A stretch of DNA of 64,000 nucleotides from Albidovulum sp. (GCA_020637635.1 JACKKB010000006.1:1-64000); one strand, 5' to 3'; shown: positions 49,603 to 58,582, counted from the first letter of the stretch. Notes: generated from the sequence alone by a model not told the origin. A program made the numbers and translations.

Positions 49603-50489
49603 CAGCGGATCCTCCGCCCGAGAAACCGCAGGAGCGCGGCGGCGGCGAGGGCCGCGATCGTCACGCAGAGCATCGCGCAGATGGCGAGCGCGGCACCGAG
49701 CGGCCAGTTGTTGGCCTTGCCGAACTGCACCTGGATGAGGTTCGCCACCATCGCCCCCTCGGAGCCGCCGACAAGTGCCGGGGTCACGTAGTCGCCCACG
49801 GTCGGGATGAAAATGATCAGCGTCGCCCCGATGACCCCCGGCATGGAGAGCGGCAGGACGACGCGGAAGAAGGCCCTGAACGGCCCCTCGCCCAGATCCT
49901 TGGCCGCCTCGAGCAGGCTGCGGTCGATCTTTTCCAGCGAAACGAAGATCGGAAGGATCGCGAAGGGCGCCCAGGCATGGGTCAGCGTCAGCACCACAGC
50001 GTTCACGTCGAAGAGGATCCATTCGAGCGGCTTGTCGATGACGCCGAGCCAGATCAGCGCCGAGTTCAGGACGCCGTTGTAGCCAAGGACGAGCTTCCAG
50101 GAGAAGACGCGCAAGAGATAGCTGGTCCAGAACGGGATCGAGACGAGGAGCAGCCAGAGCGCCTTTCGCCGATAGACGTGGAAGGCGATGTAATAGGCCA
50201 CCGGATAGGCCAGAAGCACCGTCAGGAACGTCACCAGCCCGGCCACGATCACCGAGCGCAGGATCAGCGTCCGATAGAGCGGATCGGTCGCGATCTCGCG
50301 GAAATTGGCAAGCGTCGGCGTGCGGTCGAGCGTGACATAGGTCTGGGTCCAGAAACTGTAGGCGACGGCGAGCGCCGCGGGGCCAAGCACCATGAGCGCG
50401 ACATAGAGCGTCCCCGGCGCCGTCAGCATCAGCCCGCGCCGCGCCTGCCTGTCGAGTGCGATCCCCCGCGCCACCCGTCCCTGCCCCAC
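49602..50489 (-). CDS. Polyamine-type ABC transporter permease (PotB-like, system 1)
   Basis: A 295-residue permease. Six helices, with typical PotB features: SFWTQTYVTLDRTPTLANF, YPVAYYIAFHVYRRKALWLLLVSIPFWTSYLLRVFSWKLVLGYNG and the EAA loop LEAAKDLGEGPFRAFFRVVLPLSMPGV. The start is a GTG at 50489, five bases after the aminotransferase stop, with a GAGAGAG ribosome site; a Met at residue 21 is an alternative. Confidence 0.9.
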   Translation of the reverse strand: MGQGRVARGIALDRQARRGLMLTAPGTLYVALMVLGPAALAVAYSFWTQTYVTLDRTPTLANFREIATDPLYRTLILRSVIVAGLVTFLTVLLAYPVAYYIAFHVYRRKALWLLLVSIPFWTSYLLRVFSWKLVLGYNGVLNSALIWLGVIDKPLEWILFDVNAVVLTLTHAWAPFAILPIFVSLEKIDRSLLEAAKDLGEGPFRAFFRVVLPLSMPGVIGATLIIFIPTVGDYVTPALVGGSEGAMVANLIQVQFGKANNWPLGAALAICAMLCVTIAALAAAALLRFLGRRIR

Positions 50490-50494
50490 CTCTC

Positions 50495-51889
50495 TCAGGC
50501 CGCCCAGAGCCCCTCGCGCGCAAGCTCGTCGCTGGCGCGGCGGATTCCCGTGGCAAGAATATCGAACATCTTCTCGATTTCATCCGCCTTGATGACCAGC
50601 GGCGGCGAGAAAACGCACATGTTGATCAGCGGGCGCACGATGAGCCCGAGTTTGTGGCATTCGGCGTCGATCCGCGCACCGACTTCCTTGTCGAGTTCCA
50701 GCGGATTCCTGGAATGGCGGTCGGCGACGCATTCGACGCAGCCCATGAGCCCCATGCCGCGCGCGTCGCCCACGATCGGCAATTCGGCCAGCGCGGCCAG
50801 CCGTTCCTGAAAGAGCGGCGTCATGGCGCGGGCATGCTCCAGCAGCCCCTCGCCCTCGATGATCTCGATGGTGCGCAGCGCGGCGGCGGCGCTGACCGGA
50901 TGACCGGAATAGGTGTAGCCGTTCGAGAACATCGCGTTCTTCGACCGCGCGCCCGAGATGCTCTCGACAAGCGAGTCGGAAATGATGCAGGCGCCCATCG
51001 GCACATAGCCCGAGGTCATGCCCTTGGCGCAGGTGATGATGTCGGGGACGATGTCGAAGACCGCTTCGGAGGCGAACCAGTGGCCGAGCCGTCCGAATCC
51101 GGTCACGACCTCGTCGGAGATATAGAGCACGTCGTGTTTGCGGCAGATCTCGAGGCAGCGTCTGTGATAGCCCGCTGGCGGCACGATGACCCCGCCCGAA
51201 GCCAGGATCGGCTCGGCGATGAAGGCACCGACGCGGTCGGGCCCGAGGCTCAGGATCGCGGTCTCGAGATCGGCGACCTTCTCGTCCAGGAATGCCTCCA
51301 GCGACATGCCCTCGGGGCGCCGGTAGGGATTCACATCGGGCAGGAAATGCACCAGGTCGCTGGCGAAATCGAACCAGCTCTTGTCGCGCTCCTTGCCCGA
51401 GACGCTGGCCGACAGATAGGTCGAGCCGTGGTAGGCCTTCTGCCGCGAGATCACGATCTTCTTCTCGCTCCGGCCAAGCAGGTTGTTGCGGAAATGCATG
51501 AAGCGGATGGCGCTGTCGACCGCGGTCGAGCCGCCGGTGGTGAAGAAGACGGTGTTGAGATCGCCCGGCGTGCGCCTGGCGATCTCGTGGGCCAGTTTCG
51601 AAACCGTCGAATTGCCGTGCGAATAGGGCGAGAAATACGCCATCTCGGCGGCCTGGTCGGCCATCGCCTGACCGATCTCCTGCCGCCCGTAGCCAAGCTG
51701 CACGCACCACATGCCGCCGGGACCGTCGATCAGACGCTCGCCGTTCTCGTCATAGACGTAGATACCCTCGGCGCGTTCGTTGAAGGTGCGCCCGCTGGCA
51801 CCGCGATCGGCCATCATTTCCCAGGGGTGCAGGAAGTTCTCCTCGTCCCAACGCCGGAAATCGGTGAAATCGTTCGCTCCGCGAGCCAT
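50495..51889 (-). CDS. Class III (omega) aminotransferase, polyamine type
   Basis: A 464-residue PLP enzyme. The PLP Lys is in ITCAKGMTSGYVPMGA (about residue 290), with YISDEVVTGFGRLGHW just before it and TGGSTAVDSAIRFMHFRNN for cofactor phosphate binding. It starts MARGANDFTDFRRWDEENFLHPW, similar to putrescine/spermidine:pyruvate aminotransferases. It would move an amino group from a diamine or polyamine to a keto acid. It is the first gene of the importer operon, with a TetR operator in the divergent region upstream. Confidence 0.9.
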   Translation of the reverse strand: MARGANDFTDFRRWDEENFLHPWEMMADRGASGRTFNERAEGIYVYDENGERLIDGPGGMWCVQLGYGRQEIGQAMADQAAEMAYFSPYSHGNSTVSKLAHEIARRTPGDLNTVFFTTGGSTAVDSAIRFMHFRNNLLGRSEKKIVISRQKAYHGSTYLSASVSGKERDKSWFDFASDLVHFLPDVNPYRRPEGMSLEAFLDEKVADLETAILSLGPDRVGAFIAEPILASGGVIVPPAGYHRRCLEICRKHDVLYISDEVVTGFGRLGHWFASEAVFDIVPDIITCAKGMTSGYVPMGACIISDSLVESISGARSKNAMFSNGYTYSGHPVSAAAALRTIEIIEGEGLLEHARAMTPLFQERLAALAELPIVGDARGMGLMGCVECVADRHSRNPLELDKEVGARIDAECHKLGLIVRPLINMCVFSPPLVIKADEIEKMFDILATGIRRASDELAREGLWAA

Positions 51890-51933
51890 TGCCGCCTCTC
51901 GTCCTTCACTGTGATTCTTGCATTTCCATTTTG

Positions 51934-51951
51934 AATGAACGTATGTTCATT
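51934..51951. promoter_or_regulatory. TetR operator between the aminotransferase operon and a TetR gene
   Basis: An 18-bp perfect dyad: AATGAAC, GTAT, GTTCATT. Its 14-bp core TGAACGTATGTTCA fits TGNNCGNAYGYTCA, and differs from the site at 45743 by only two bases. It lies 45 bp upstream of the aminotransferase start and 85 bp upstream of the TetR start, so it probably controls both. Confidence 0.75.
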
Positions 51952-52035
51952 GTAAAGCGGGCGGCATCACGCTTGTCATCGGGCCCGCTATCGGCGAGTT
52001 CTTGGACCGATAGCCGCAGAAGGAGGCGGGCAGGC

Positions 52036-52674
52036 ATGACCGAGACGGCCCCGGCAGCGCCGGGCACACGGGTGGCGATGAAGGAACATCACCGGCAGGT
52101 GCTGATCGACGCCGCTGCCGACGCGATCCTGCAACACGGGCTCGCCGGTGTATCGGTGAGCAAGATCGTCGACAGGGCGCAGTTGTCGCGCGGCATGGTC
52201 AACCTGCATTTCTCAAGCAAGACCAAACTGTTGCAGGCGGTTGCTCAGAAGTTTTCCGACGAATATGTGTCCAACTGGCAAAGGGCCATGGCGGCGGCGG
52301 GCGAGGACCCGGCCGAACGTCTGCGCGCCATCATCTCCGCCGATTTCGACCCCGTTGTCCTGAACCGCCGGACGATGGCGGTCTGGATGGCCTTTCGCGG
52401 CGAGGCCCAGTCGACGACCGACTACCTGCCTTATATCGATTCCCGCGACCGCCGGATGCGCAGCGCGATCCACGACATCTGTGCCGAACTTGCCGCCGAC
52501 GGCCCCTATCCCGACATCAACCCCTCCTATGCGGCGCTGGCACTCATGGCGTTGCTCGAAGGGCTCTGGACCGATTTCCACCTGCATCCCGATGTCTTCA
52601 AGCGCGACGAGGCGCGCCGGATCGTGCTGCATACCGCGCGCGCCCTCTTCCCACGGCATTTCACCGCGGGCTGA
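52036..52674 (+). CDS. TetR family regulator, BetI-like (second copy)
   Basis: A 212-residue regulator. HTH is in GLAGVSVSKIVDRAQLSRGMVNLHFSSKTKLLQAV; the ligand domain has RRTMAVWMAFRGEAQSTTDYLPYIDSRDRRM as in BetI. ATG 52036 has AGGAGG upstream; the frame is open farther but across the operator region. It is divergent from the aminotransferase-importer operon, which it probably represses. It shares the operator sequence with the first TetR, so cross-regulation is likely. Confidence 0.88.
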   Translation: MTETAPAAPGTRVAMKEHHRQVLIDAAADAILQHGLAGVSVSKIVDRAQLSRGMVNLHFSSKTKLLQAVAQKFSDEYVSNWQRAMAAAGEDPAERLRAIISADFDPVVLNRRTMAVWMAFRGEAQSTTDYLPYIDSRDRRMRSAIHDICAELAADGPYPDINPSYAALALMALLEGLWTDFHLHPDVFKRDEARRIVLHTARALFPRHFTAG

Positions 52675-52681
52675 TCGCTCC

Positions 52682-52805
52682 GTGAAGGCCCCCGGGTGCA
52701 GGCCCCAGCGCAGGCCCCCGTGCAAGGCCCCCGTGCAGACCCCGGTGCAAGGCCCCCGTGCAAGACCCCCGTGCAGGCCCCCGTGCAAGGCCCCCGTGCG
52801 TGCCC
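52682..52805. repeat. 12/13-bp tandem repeat array between convergent genes
   Basis: About ten units of GTGCAAGGCCCCC or GTGCAGGCCCCC (12 or 13 bp), filling the gap between the TetR stop (52674) and the importer ATPase stop (52835). Mixed unit length means no reading frame is kept. Confidence 0.85.
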
Positions 52806-52834
52806 TGCTCAGCCTCGGCGCCGCGCCGCGACCT

Positions 52835-53893
52835 TCACGGCCCGAGAATGAGCCCCGCGCCCGCATCCCAGTCGACGCCGACGCCGGCGCCAAGCGCAAA
52901 GCCGGCACCATCCTGCAGGTTGTTGACCGAGACAGCGAGCGGCGCGGCGAGACCGGGCACCGTCACCCGGTAATGGATGCGGTCGCCGAGATAGGCGGCC
53001 TCGCTCACCGTGCCCGAGAGCTTGCCGCCGCCGGTCGCCAGCCGGAGCTTTTCGGGCCGGAGCGCGAGAAACCCCTCGCCGCCGCTGGCGCTGCCCATCG
53101 CCGTGCCCTCGAAACGGCCAAGCGCGCCGGCGTCGAGCACGGCCCCGTGCGCACGCCCCGGGATGAGGTTCATCGTGCCGACGAATTCCGCCACCCGGCG
53201 GTTCTGCGGCCCCTCGTAGAGCCCGCGCGGGGTATCGAGCTGCAACACCCTCCCCTCGGCCATGATGGCAATGCGGTCCGAGAGCGTCAGCGCCTCCTCC
53301 TGGTCGTGGGTGACGAAGACGAAGGTGATGCCCACCGTGCGCTGCAGCGCGCGCAGTTCCAGCTGCATCTCCTCGCGCAGCTTCTTGTCGAGCGCCGAGA
53401 GCGGCTCGTCGAGCAGGAGCACCTTCGGCCGGCAGACGAGCGCGCGGGCGAGCGCCACGCGCTGACGCTGGCCGCCCGAGAGCTGGTGGGCGTTGCGCGT
53501 GGCGAGCCCGTCGAGCTTGACGAGGCTTATCGCCTCGGCCACCCGCGCCTGCGCCTCGGGCCTGGTCAGGCGCATGTTGCGCAGGCCGTAGCCGATGTTC
53601 TCCTCGACATTGAGATGCGGGAAGATGGCGTAGCTCTGGAAGACCATGTTGGTCGGCCGGCGGTTGGCCGGGACCCCTGCCATCGGCTGGCCGTCAATGA
53701 GAAGGCTGCCCTCGCTCGGCTGCTCGATGCCGGCAAGGATCCGCAGGAGCGTGGTCTTGCCGCAGCCAGAGGCTCCGAGAAGCGAGAAGAACTCGCCCTG
53801 CCGGATGTCGAAGTCGATGTCGCGCAAGACCGTGAGGCTGCCGAACCGCTTGACGATGTCCCTGAGCTCGATGATCGGGGTGTCGGACGTCAT
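52835..53893 (-). CDS. Polyamine-type ABC transporter ATP-binding protein (system 2)
   Basis: A 352-residue PotA-type ATPase. Walker A is GASGCGKTT, the signature LSGGQRQRVALARALV and Walker B VLLLDEPLSALDKKLRE; a TOBE domain follows (FLALRPEKLRLATGGG). It lacks the Ala/Pro-rich N-terminal extension of the system-1 ATPase. Its ATG overlaps the permease stop (53893). It is the last gene of the second importer operon. Confidence 0.93.
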   Translation of the reverse strand: MTSDTPIIELRDIVKRFGSLTVLRDIDFDIRQGEFFSLLGASGCGKTTLLRILAGIEQPSEGSLLIDGQPMAGVPANRRPTNMVFQSYAIFPHLNVEENIGYGLRNMRLTRPEAQARVAEAISLVKLDGLATRNAHQLSGGQRQRVALARALVCRPKVLLLDEPLSALDKKLREEMQLELRALQRTVGITFVFVTHDQEEALTLSDRIAIMAEGRVLQLDTPRGLYEGPQNRRVAEFVGTMNLIPGRAHGAVLDAGALGRFEGTAMGSASGGEGFLALRPEKLRLATGGGKLSGTVSEAAYLGDRIHYRVTVPGLAAPLAVSVNNLQDGAGFALGAGVGVDWDAGAGLILGP

Positions 53894-54696
53894 CACAGGT
53901 CTCCGGGATTGGACGAGGCGGCGCCGCGCTTGCGGATCACCTCGGCGGCGATCACCAGAACGGTCGAACCAACGAGGATCAGCGAGCCGAGCGCCAGCAC
54001 GCCCGGCAGCTTGTTGGGAAAGCGCAGCTGGCTGAAGAGATAGACCGGCAGCGTCGTCTCGGTGCCGGAGAGGAAGAACGAGATCACGAACTCGTCGAAC
54101 GAGATGATGAAGCCCATCAGGAGGCTGGAGATCACGCCCGGCAGCGCCAGCGGGAAGGTGAGCCGCCAGAAGGTCTGCCATGGCGTGCAGCCGAGATCGC
54201 CCGAGGCCTCTTCCAGCGCCGGATCGAAGCCTTCGAGCCGCGACATGAGAACCGACATGCAGAACGGCAGGCAGATCAGCACATGGCCCGACGCCACGGT
54301 CCAGAGCGAGAGCTGGATGCCGAGGATCTTCAGCAGGATCACCAGAAGTGCCACCGCGATGACGATGGACGGTATGACGAGCGGCAGCATCATGAAGCTC
54401 TGCACCCCCGCGCCGCCCGGCAGCCGGAACCGGCTGAGCGCGAGCGCGGCAGGAATGCCAAGCGCGGTCGACAGGACCGCAACCGAGACGGCGATCCTGA
54501 GACTGTTCTGGAAGGCGAGGATCATCGAGGTATTGGCGGCCATGGCCGAGAAGTTCTTCAGCGTGAAGCCCTTGAGCGGGAAGGTCGCGAAGGTCCCGTC
54601 GTTCAGCGCGAAGACCGGCATGAGCAGCACGGGACCATAGAGAAACATGATGAAGAGGATGGCGTAAATCCATAGAAGGTCTATTCTTTTCGCCAT
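53893..54696 (-). CDS. Polyamine-type ABC transporter permease (PotC-like, system 2)
   Basis: A 267-residue permease with six helices. EAA loop: LEEASGDLGCTPWQTFWRLTFPLALPGVISSLLMGFIISFDEFVISFFLSG, with the acidic FDEF that follows the loop in PotC. It starts MAKRIDLLWIYAILFIMFLYG, one base past the PotB-like gene stop (54698). Confidence 0.92.
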   Translation of the reverse strand: MAKRIDLLWIYAILFIMFLYGPVLLMPVFALNDGTFATFPLKGFTLKNFSAMAANTSMILAFQNSLRIAVSVAVLSTALGIPAALALSRFRLPGGAGVQSFMMLPLVIPSIVIAVALLVILLKILGIQLSLWTVASGHVLICLPFCMSVLMSRLEGFDPALEEASGDLGCTPWQTFWRLTFPLALPGVISSLLMGFIISFDEFVISFFLSGTETTLPVYLFSQLRFPNKLPGVLALGSLILVGSTVLVIAAEVIRKRGAASSNPGDL

Positions 54697-54697
54697 T

Positions 54698-55657
54698 TCA
54701 CTGCCTCCTCGCGCGGATCCGGCCGTAGCCGATGGCCCACAGGAAGATCGCCACCACGAGCGCGATGATCAGCATCATCACGATCGCCACCGCGGCGCCG
54801 AGGGGGGCGTTGTTCTGTTTCAGGAACAGATCCTGCACGAGGTTGCCGATCATGGTGCCGCCGGGGCCGCCGACAAGCGTCGGCGTCACGTAATCGCCGA
54901 CGGTCGGGATGAAGACGAGAAGGGCGGCCGCGATCGTGCCCGGTGCCGAAAGCGGCAGGGTGACGCGCAGGAATCGCCGCAGACGGCTGTCGCCGAGATC
55001 CGAGGCGGCCTCCAGCAGCGAACGGTCGATCTTTTCCAGCGAGACATAGATCGGCAGGATCGCGAAGGCGACCCAGGAATGCGCCAGCGTCAGCGTGACG
55101 GCGCCCGGGTTGTAGAGCAGAAATTCAAGAGGTTTGTCAATGATGCCAATCGCTTTCAGGCCGGAGTTGATGGCGCCGTTGAAGCCGAGCACGATCTTCC
55201 AGGCGAAGACCCGCAGAAGGTAGCTGGTCCAGAACGGGATGGTGATCAGGATGATCCACATCGCCTTGTTGCGCGTCACCCGGAAGGCGAGGAAATAGGC
55301 CATCGGATAGGCCAGCAGGATAACCGCCACGGTGGCGGTCAGCGACATGATGATCGACTTGATCATCAGGATCGCCGGCACCGGGTAGGACAGGTAGAAG
55401 GGAATGCCGAACCAGATCGTGGGCTCGGCGCTTGGCGTCACGAGCGATGCGTAGTTGGCAAGCGTGGGCGTGCGGTCGAGCTCGAACCCGTTCTGGGTCC
55501 AGAAGCTCAGCAGCACCAGCGCCGCCACCGGCAGCGCCAGCATGGCGATCATGACCACGAGCGCGGGCGAGAGCAGCGCGTAGCCGCGCAGCCACCTGCG
55601 GATCGCGGCGGTGTCGCGTGACCGCGACACCGGATCGGTTTCTTCGGCGATGCTCAC
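54698..55657 (-). CDS. Polyamine-type ABC transporter permease (PotB-like, system 2)
   Basis: A 319-residue permease with six helices. Marks are SFWTQNGFELDRTPTLANY, YPMAYFLAFRVTRNKAMWIILITIPFWTSYLLRVFAWKIVLGFNG and the EAA loop LEAASDLGDSRLRRFLRVTLPLSAPGTI, close to the system-1 PotB paralogue. Start is a GTG at 55657; the preceding solute-binding gene stops at 55665, seven bases upstream. Confidence 0.92.
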   Translation of the reverse strand: MSIAEETDPVSRSRDTAAIRRWLRGYALLSPALVVMIAMLALPVAALVLLSFWTQNGFELDRTPTLANYASLVTPSAEPTIWFGIPFYLSYPVPAILMIKSIIMSLTATVAVILLAYPMAYFLAFRVTRNKAMWIILITIPFWTSYLLRVFAWKIVLGFNGAINSGLKAIGIIDKPLEFLLYNPGAVTLTLAHSWVAFAILPIYVSLEKIDRSLLEAASDLGDSRLRRFLRVTLPLSAPGTIAAALLVFIPTVGDYVTPTLVGGPGGTMIGNLVQDLFLKQNNAPLGAAVAIVMMLIIALVVAIFLWAIGYGRIRARRQ

Positions 55658-55664
55658 AATGCCG

Positions 55665-56786
55665 TCAGTACTTCAGTGCCTTGGTATCGGCCCAGACCTT
55701 GTTGAAGCCCTCCTGCACGGCATCGCTCGGGGTCTTGAAGACGATCGTGTGCTTCATCATCTCGATCGGGTCGGTGATGCCCATGTTTGCGAGCGCCTCG
55801 GGATCGGCGATCTCGAAGGACTTCATGTTGGCGTGGCCGTAGCCCGACCCCTCGATCAGCGTCTTGCCGGTTTCCGGGCTCAGCCAGGCGTCGATGAAGT
55901 CGTAGGCGGCCTGTTCGTCGGCCTTGCCGGTGTTGAGCAGCGTCAGCCCGCAGAACCAGGTGAACATGCCCTCCTTCGGCGTCGAGAACTCGACCGGGAT
56001 CCCCTGCCCGCGCAGGTTTGCGACAAGGTCGTTCCAGGCGTAGGCGGCGATGATCTCGCCCGAAGCCATCGCCTGCTGGACTTCCGAGGAATCGGTCCAG
56101 AGGAACTTCGAGACGTTGACCGCCTTGGTCCCCCATTCCTTGGCGGCGGCTTCCAGTGCCGCGCCCTCCAGCTTGTAGGCCTCGTCATAGGGCATGCCGC
56201 CGACCATCGCGCCGATGGTGATGGCTATCTCGTTGTCGCTCATCGAGACGCGGCCGGCGTATTTCTCGTCGTAGAAGATTTCCCAGGTCGGGTCGGCCTT
56301 GAAATCGTCGTCCATGAGATCGGGCCGGTAGGCGAGCGAGGAGTTGCCCCAGTCGGCCGGCGCCATCACCACCTTGCCGTCCCAGACGACGCCCTCGGCG
56401 GTCTGCAGATTGGGGAAGATATCCGGCCAGTGGGTCAGTCGCGAAGTGTCGATCTCCTTGGTGACGCCGGCGTTGACGAAGCGGGCGACGGAGTAGTTGC
56501 AGGGGTGCATAACGTCGCCCGCGAAGCCCGCCAGCACCTTGGCCAGCGCGTCCTCCTCGCCGGCGAAGATCGAGAAGTTCGGCTGGGCGCCATACTTGTC
56601 GACATAGGCCTGGAAATACTCCGGCGCATCGTAGCCACCCCATTCGAGGCAGGTCAGGACTTCGGCCGCCCGGGCCTGCCGCGGCAGGAACAGGCTGCCC
56701 ACGCCAAAGGCCGAAGCCGCCTGCATCATTTGCCGGCGGCTCAACTTGCCCTGGTACATTTTATCAATGAATTTGATGCGTTGCAT
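55665..56786 (-). CDS. Polyamine-type ABC transporter solute-binding protein (system 2), Tat-exported
   Basis: A 373-residue PotD-family binding protein. Unusually the signal has a twin-arginine pattern LSRRQMMQAASAFGVGSLFLP, so it may be exported folded by Tat. The binding domain starts VLTCLEWGGYDAPEYFQAYVDKYG and has FAGEEDALAKVLAGFAGDVMHPC and DSSEVQQAMASGEIIAAYAWND. ATG 56786 has GGAG eight bases upstream (20 more codons are open). First gene of the system-2 operon; divergent from the amidohydrolase, with an operator-like region between. Confidence 0.88.
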   Translation of the reverse strand: MQRIKFIDKMYQGKLSRRQMMQAASAFGVGSLFLPRQARAAEVLTCLEWGGYDAPEYFQAYVDKYGAQPNFSIFAGEEDALAKVLAGFAGDVMHPCNYSVARFVNAGVTKEIDTSRLTHWPDIFPNLQTAEGVVWDGKVVMAPADWGNSSLAYRPDLMDDDFKADPTWEIFYDEKYAGRVSMSDNEIAITIGAMVGGMPYDEAYKLEGAALEAAAKEWGTKAVNVSKFLWTDSSEVQQAMASGEIIAAYAWNDLVANLRGQGIPVEFSTPKEGMFTWFCGLTLLNTGKADEQAAYDFIDAWLSPETGKTLIEGSGYGHANMKSFEIADPEALANMGITDPIEMMKHTIVFKTPSDAVQEGFNKVWADTKALKY

Positions 56787-56833
56787 GTCTTCGGCTCCCT
56801 GTTTCTGGTTGTTTTTCGGCAACCTTAACATCG

Positions 56834-56877
56834 TTTGACCGATCACAAAGCGCTTTTTGTGCGGACGCTCAGAAAAT
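56834..56877. promoter_or_regulatory. Operator-like region between system-2 importer and amidohydrolase
   Basis: TGTGCGGACGCTCA (56858-56871) fits the 14-bp consensus TGNNCGNAYGYTCA and continues AGAAAAT exactly as the site at 45743 does (GCTCAGAAAAT at 56867-56877 and 45752-45762). About 20 bp upstream is a second, weaker dyad TTTGACCGATCACAAA (56834-56849). Both lie in the divergent region. Confidence 0.45.
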
Positions 56878-56962
56878 CTCCTTTACGCTGGGTCAGATCC
56901 GCTCAAATCGCTTGCGCGGAGGCGCGTTGCGACAGACATTCAGAGCGAGCCTGGAGAACGAC

Positions 56963-58582
56963 ATGCCGTCCGCCGACACGATCGTCATCAACGCCGACAT
57001 CCGCACGATGGACGTCATCACGCCCATGGCCCGGGCGCTGGCCATCCGCGGCGGCCGGATCGTCGCGGTCGGCAGCCAGGACGAGATCGAGGCACTGGCC
57101 GGCCCCGCGACCGAGGTCATCGACGCCGGTGGTCATCTGGTGCTGCCGGGCTTTCACGACACCCATCTGCATGTCCAGGACGGCGGCCAGCACTATTCCG
57201 AAAGTGCCGACCTGAGCGACGCGCGCACGCCCGACGAGCTTGTCGCGACTCTGACCGCCTTCGCCGCGAGCCACGAACGGGACTGGGTGCTCGGCGCCTT
57301 CTACTATTCCGGCGTCTTCGGCGAACACAATCTCGACCGGCGGCTTCTCGACCGCGCGGTGCCCGACCGGCCCTGCCTGATCATGGCGTCGGATGGCCAC
57401 AACGGCTGCATCAACTCTGCGGCCATGGAGCGCGTGGGCCTGACAGCCGCGACACCCGACCCCGAGAACGGCCATTTCGTGAAGGACGCCGCGGGCCTGC
57501 CCACCGGGCTTCTCTATGAACGCGCGACGAGCTGGGTCGAGGACCGGATGCCGGCGCCGTCGGACGACGACTATGCCGAGGGGGTGCGCTTCGCGCTCTC
57601 CCACGCCAATCGGCATGGCATCACCTCGGTTCTTGATGCCTCGGTCGGCGAGCGCCATGCCCGCGTCTACCGCCGGCTGGCCGCCGAGGACGGGTTGACG
57701 GCCCGGGTCATCGCCACGGCGCGCGTCGATGCCTCGGAAACGACCGGGGCCGCGCTCGCCCGCCTCGAGGCGCTGCGCCGCGACTGCCAGTTCCCGATGT
57801 TCCGCATCCATTCGGCCAAGTTCTTTCTCGACGGGGTGATCGAGAACCGCACCGCGGCGATGATCGCGCCCTATTCGGACGCGGAGGGCGGCAATGCGCC
57901 GCTCATGTTCTCGCCCAACCAGATCAACGACATGTTCGTGGCCTTCGATGCGGCGCGATTCCAGATCCATGTTCACGCGATCGGCGATCTTGCCGTTCGC
58001 GCCGCGCTCGACGGGATGGCGGCGGCGCGGGCGGCCAATGCGCCCTGGCCCTCGTGGCACCATATCGCCCATGTCCAGTGCATCGACCCGGCCGACATTC
58101 CGCGCTTTGCCGAGCTTGGCGTCGTGGCCAATGTCCAGCCGCTCTGGGCCCGGCACGAACCCTCGGTCAGCGATGTGGCGCTGCCGATGGTCGGGCCCGG
58201 GCGCGGGCGCTGGATGTATGCCTTCCGGTCGCTGCGCGATGCCGGCGCGCTGCTGACCATGTCGAGCGACTGGACGGTGAGCACGCTCAATCCCTTCGAG
58301 ATCATCGAGACCGCGATCACCCGCCAGCCGCCGGAGCGGCCGCGCGACCATCCGGTGTTCCTGCCCGACGAACGGCTGACGATCGAGGATTGCGTCGTCG
58401 CCTATACGATCAACGCCGCCCGGGCCGGCTGGCGCGAGGCCGAGACCGGCTCGCTCACGCCCGGGAAATGGGCCGATCTCATCGTCCTTGACCGTGACAT
58501 CTTCGATTGCGACGTGCACGAGATCGGCGATACGCAGGTGCGGCTCACGCTCCTGGCCGGGCGTGTCGTGCACCGTCTCTGA
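56963..58582 (+). CDS. Amidohydrolase family protein (YtcJ-like)
   Basis: A 539-residue metal-dependent hydrolase. The first metal motif is GFHDTHLHVQDGG (about 64-76); later ones are FQIHVHAIGDLAVRAALDG and LTMSSDWTVSTLNPFEI, which carries the metal Asp. It begins MPSADTIVINADIRTMD at ATG 56963 with GGAG 9 bases upstream. YtcJ-type enzymes cleave amide, urea or guanidine-like bonds; substrate is not decided. It is divergent from the system-2 importer, across the shared operator region. Confidence 0.87.
   Translation: MPSADTIVINADIRTMDVITPMARALAIRGGRIVAVGSQDEIEALAGPATEVIDAGGHLVLPGFHDTHLHVQDGGQHYSESADLSDARTPDELVATLTAFAASHERDWVLGAFYYSGVFGEHNLDRRLLDRAVPDRPCLIMASDGHNGCINSAAMERVGLTAATPDPENGHFVKDAAGLPTGLLYERATSWVEDRMPAPSDDDYAEGVRFALSHANRHGITSVLDASVGERHARVYRRLAAEDGLTARVIATARVDASETTGAALARLEALRRDCQFPMFRIHSAKFFLDGVIENRTAAMIAPYSDAEGGNAPLMFSPNQINDMFVAFDAARFQIHVHAIGDLAVRAALDGMAAARAANAPWPSWHHIAHVQCIDPADIPRFAELGVVANVQPLWARHEPSVSDVALPMVGPGRGRWMYAFRSLRDAGALLTMSSDWTVSTLNPFEIIETAITRQPPERPRDHPVFLPDERLTIEDCVVAYTINAARAGWREAETGSLTPGKWADLIVLDRDIFDCDVHEIGDTQVRLTLLAGRVVHRL

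Noticed and set aside
26328..52805. CRISPR arrays
   Set aside because: The tandem repeats are contiguous and lack spacers, units are only 12-17 bp, and no cas gene is present.
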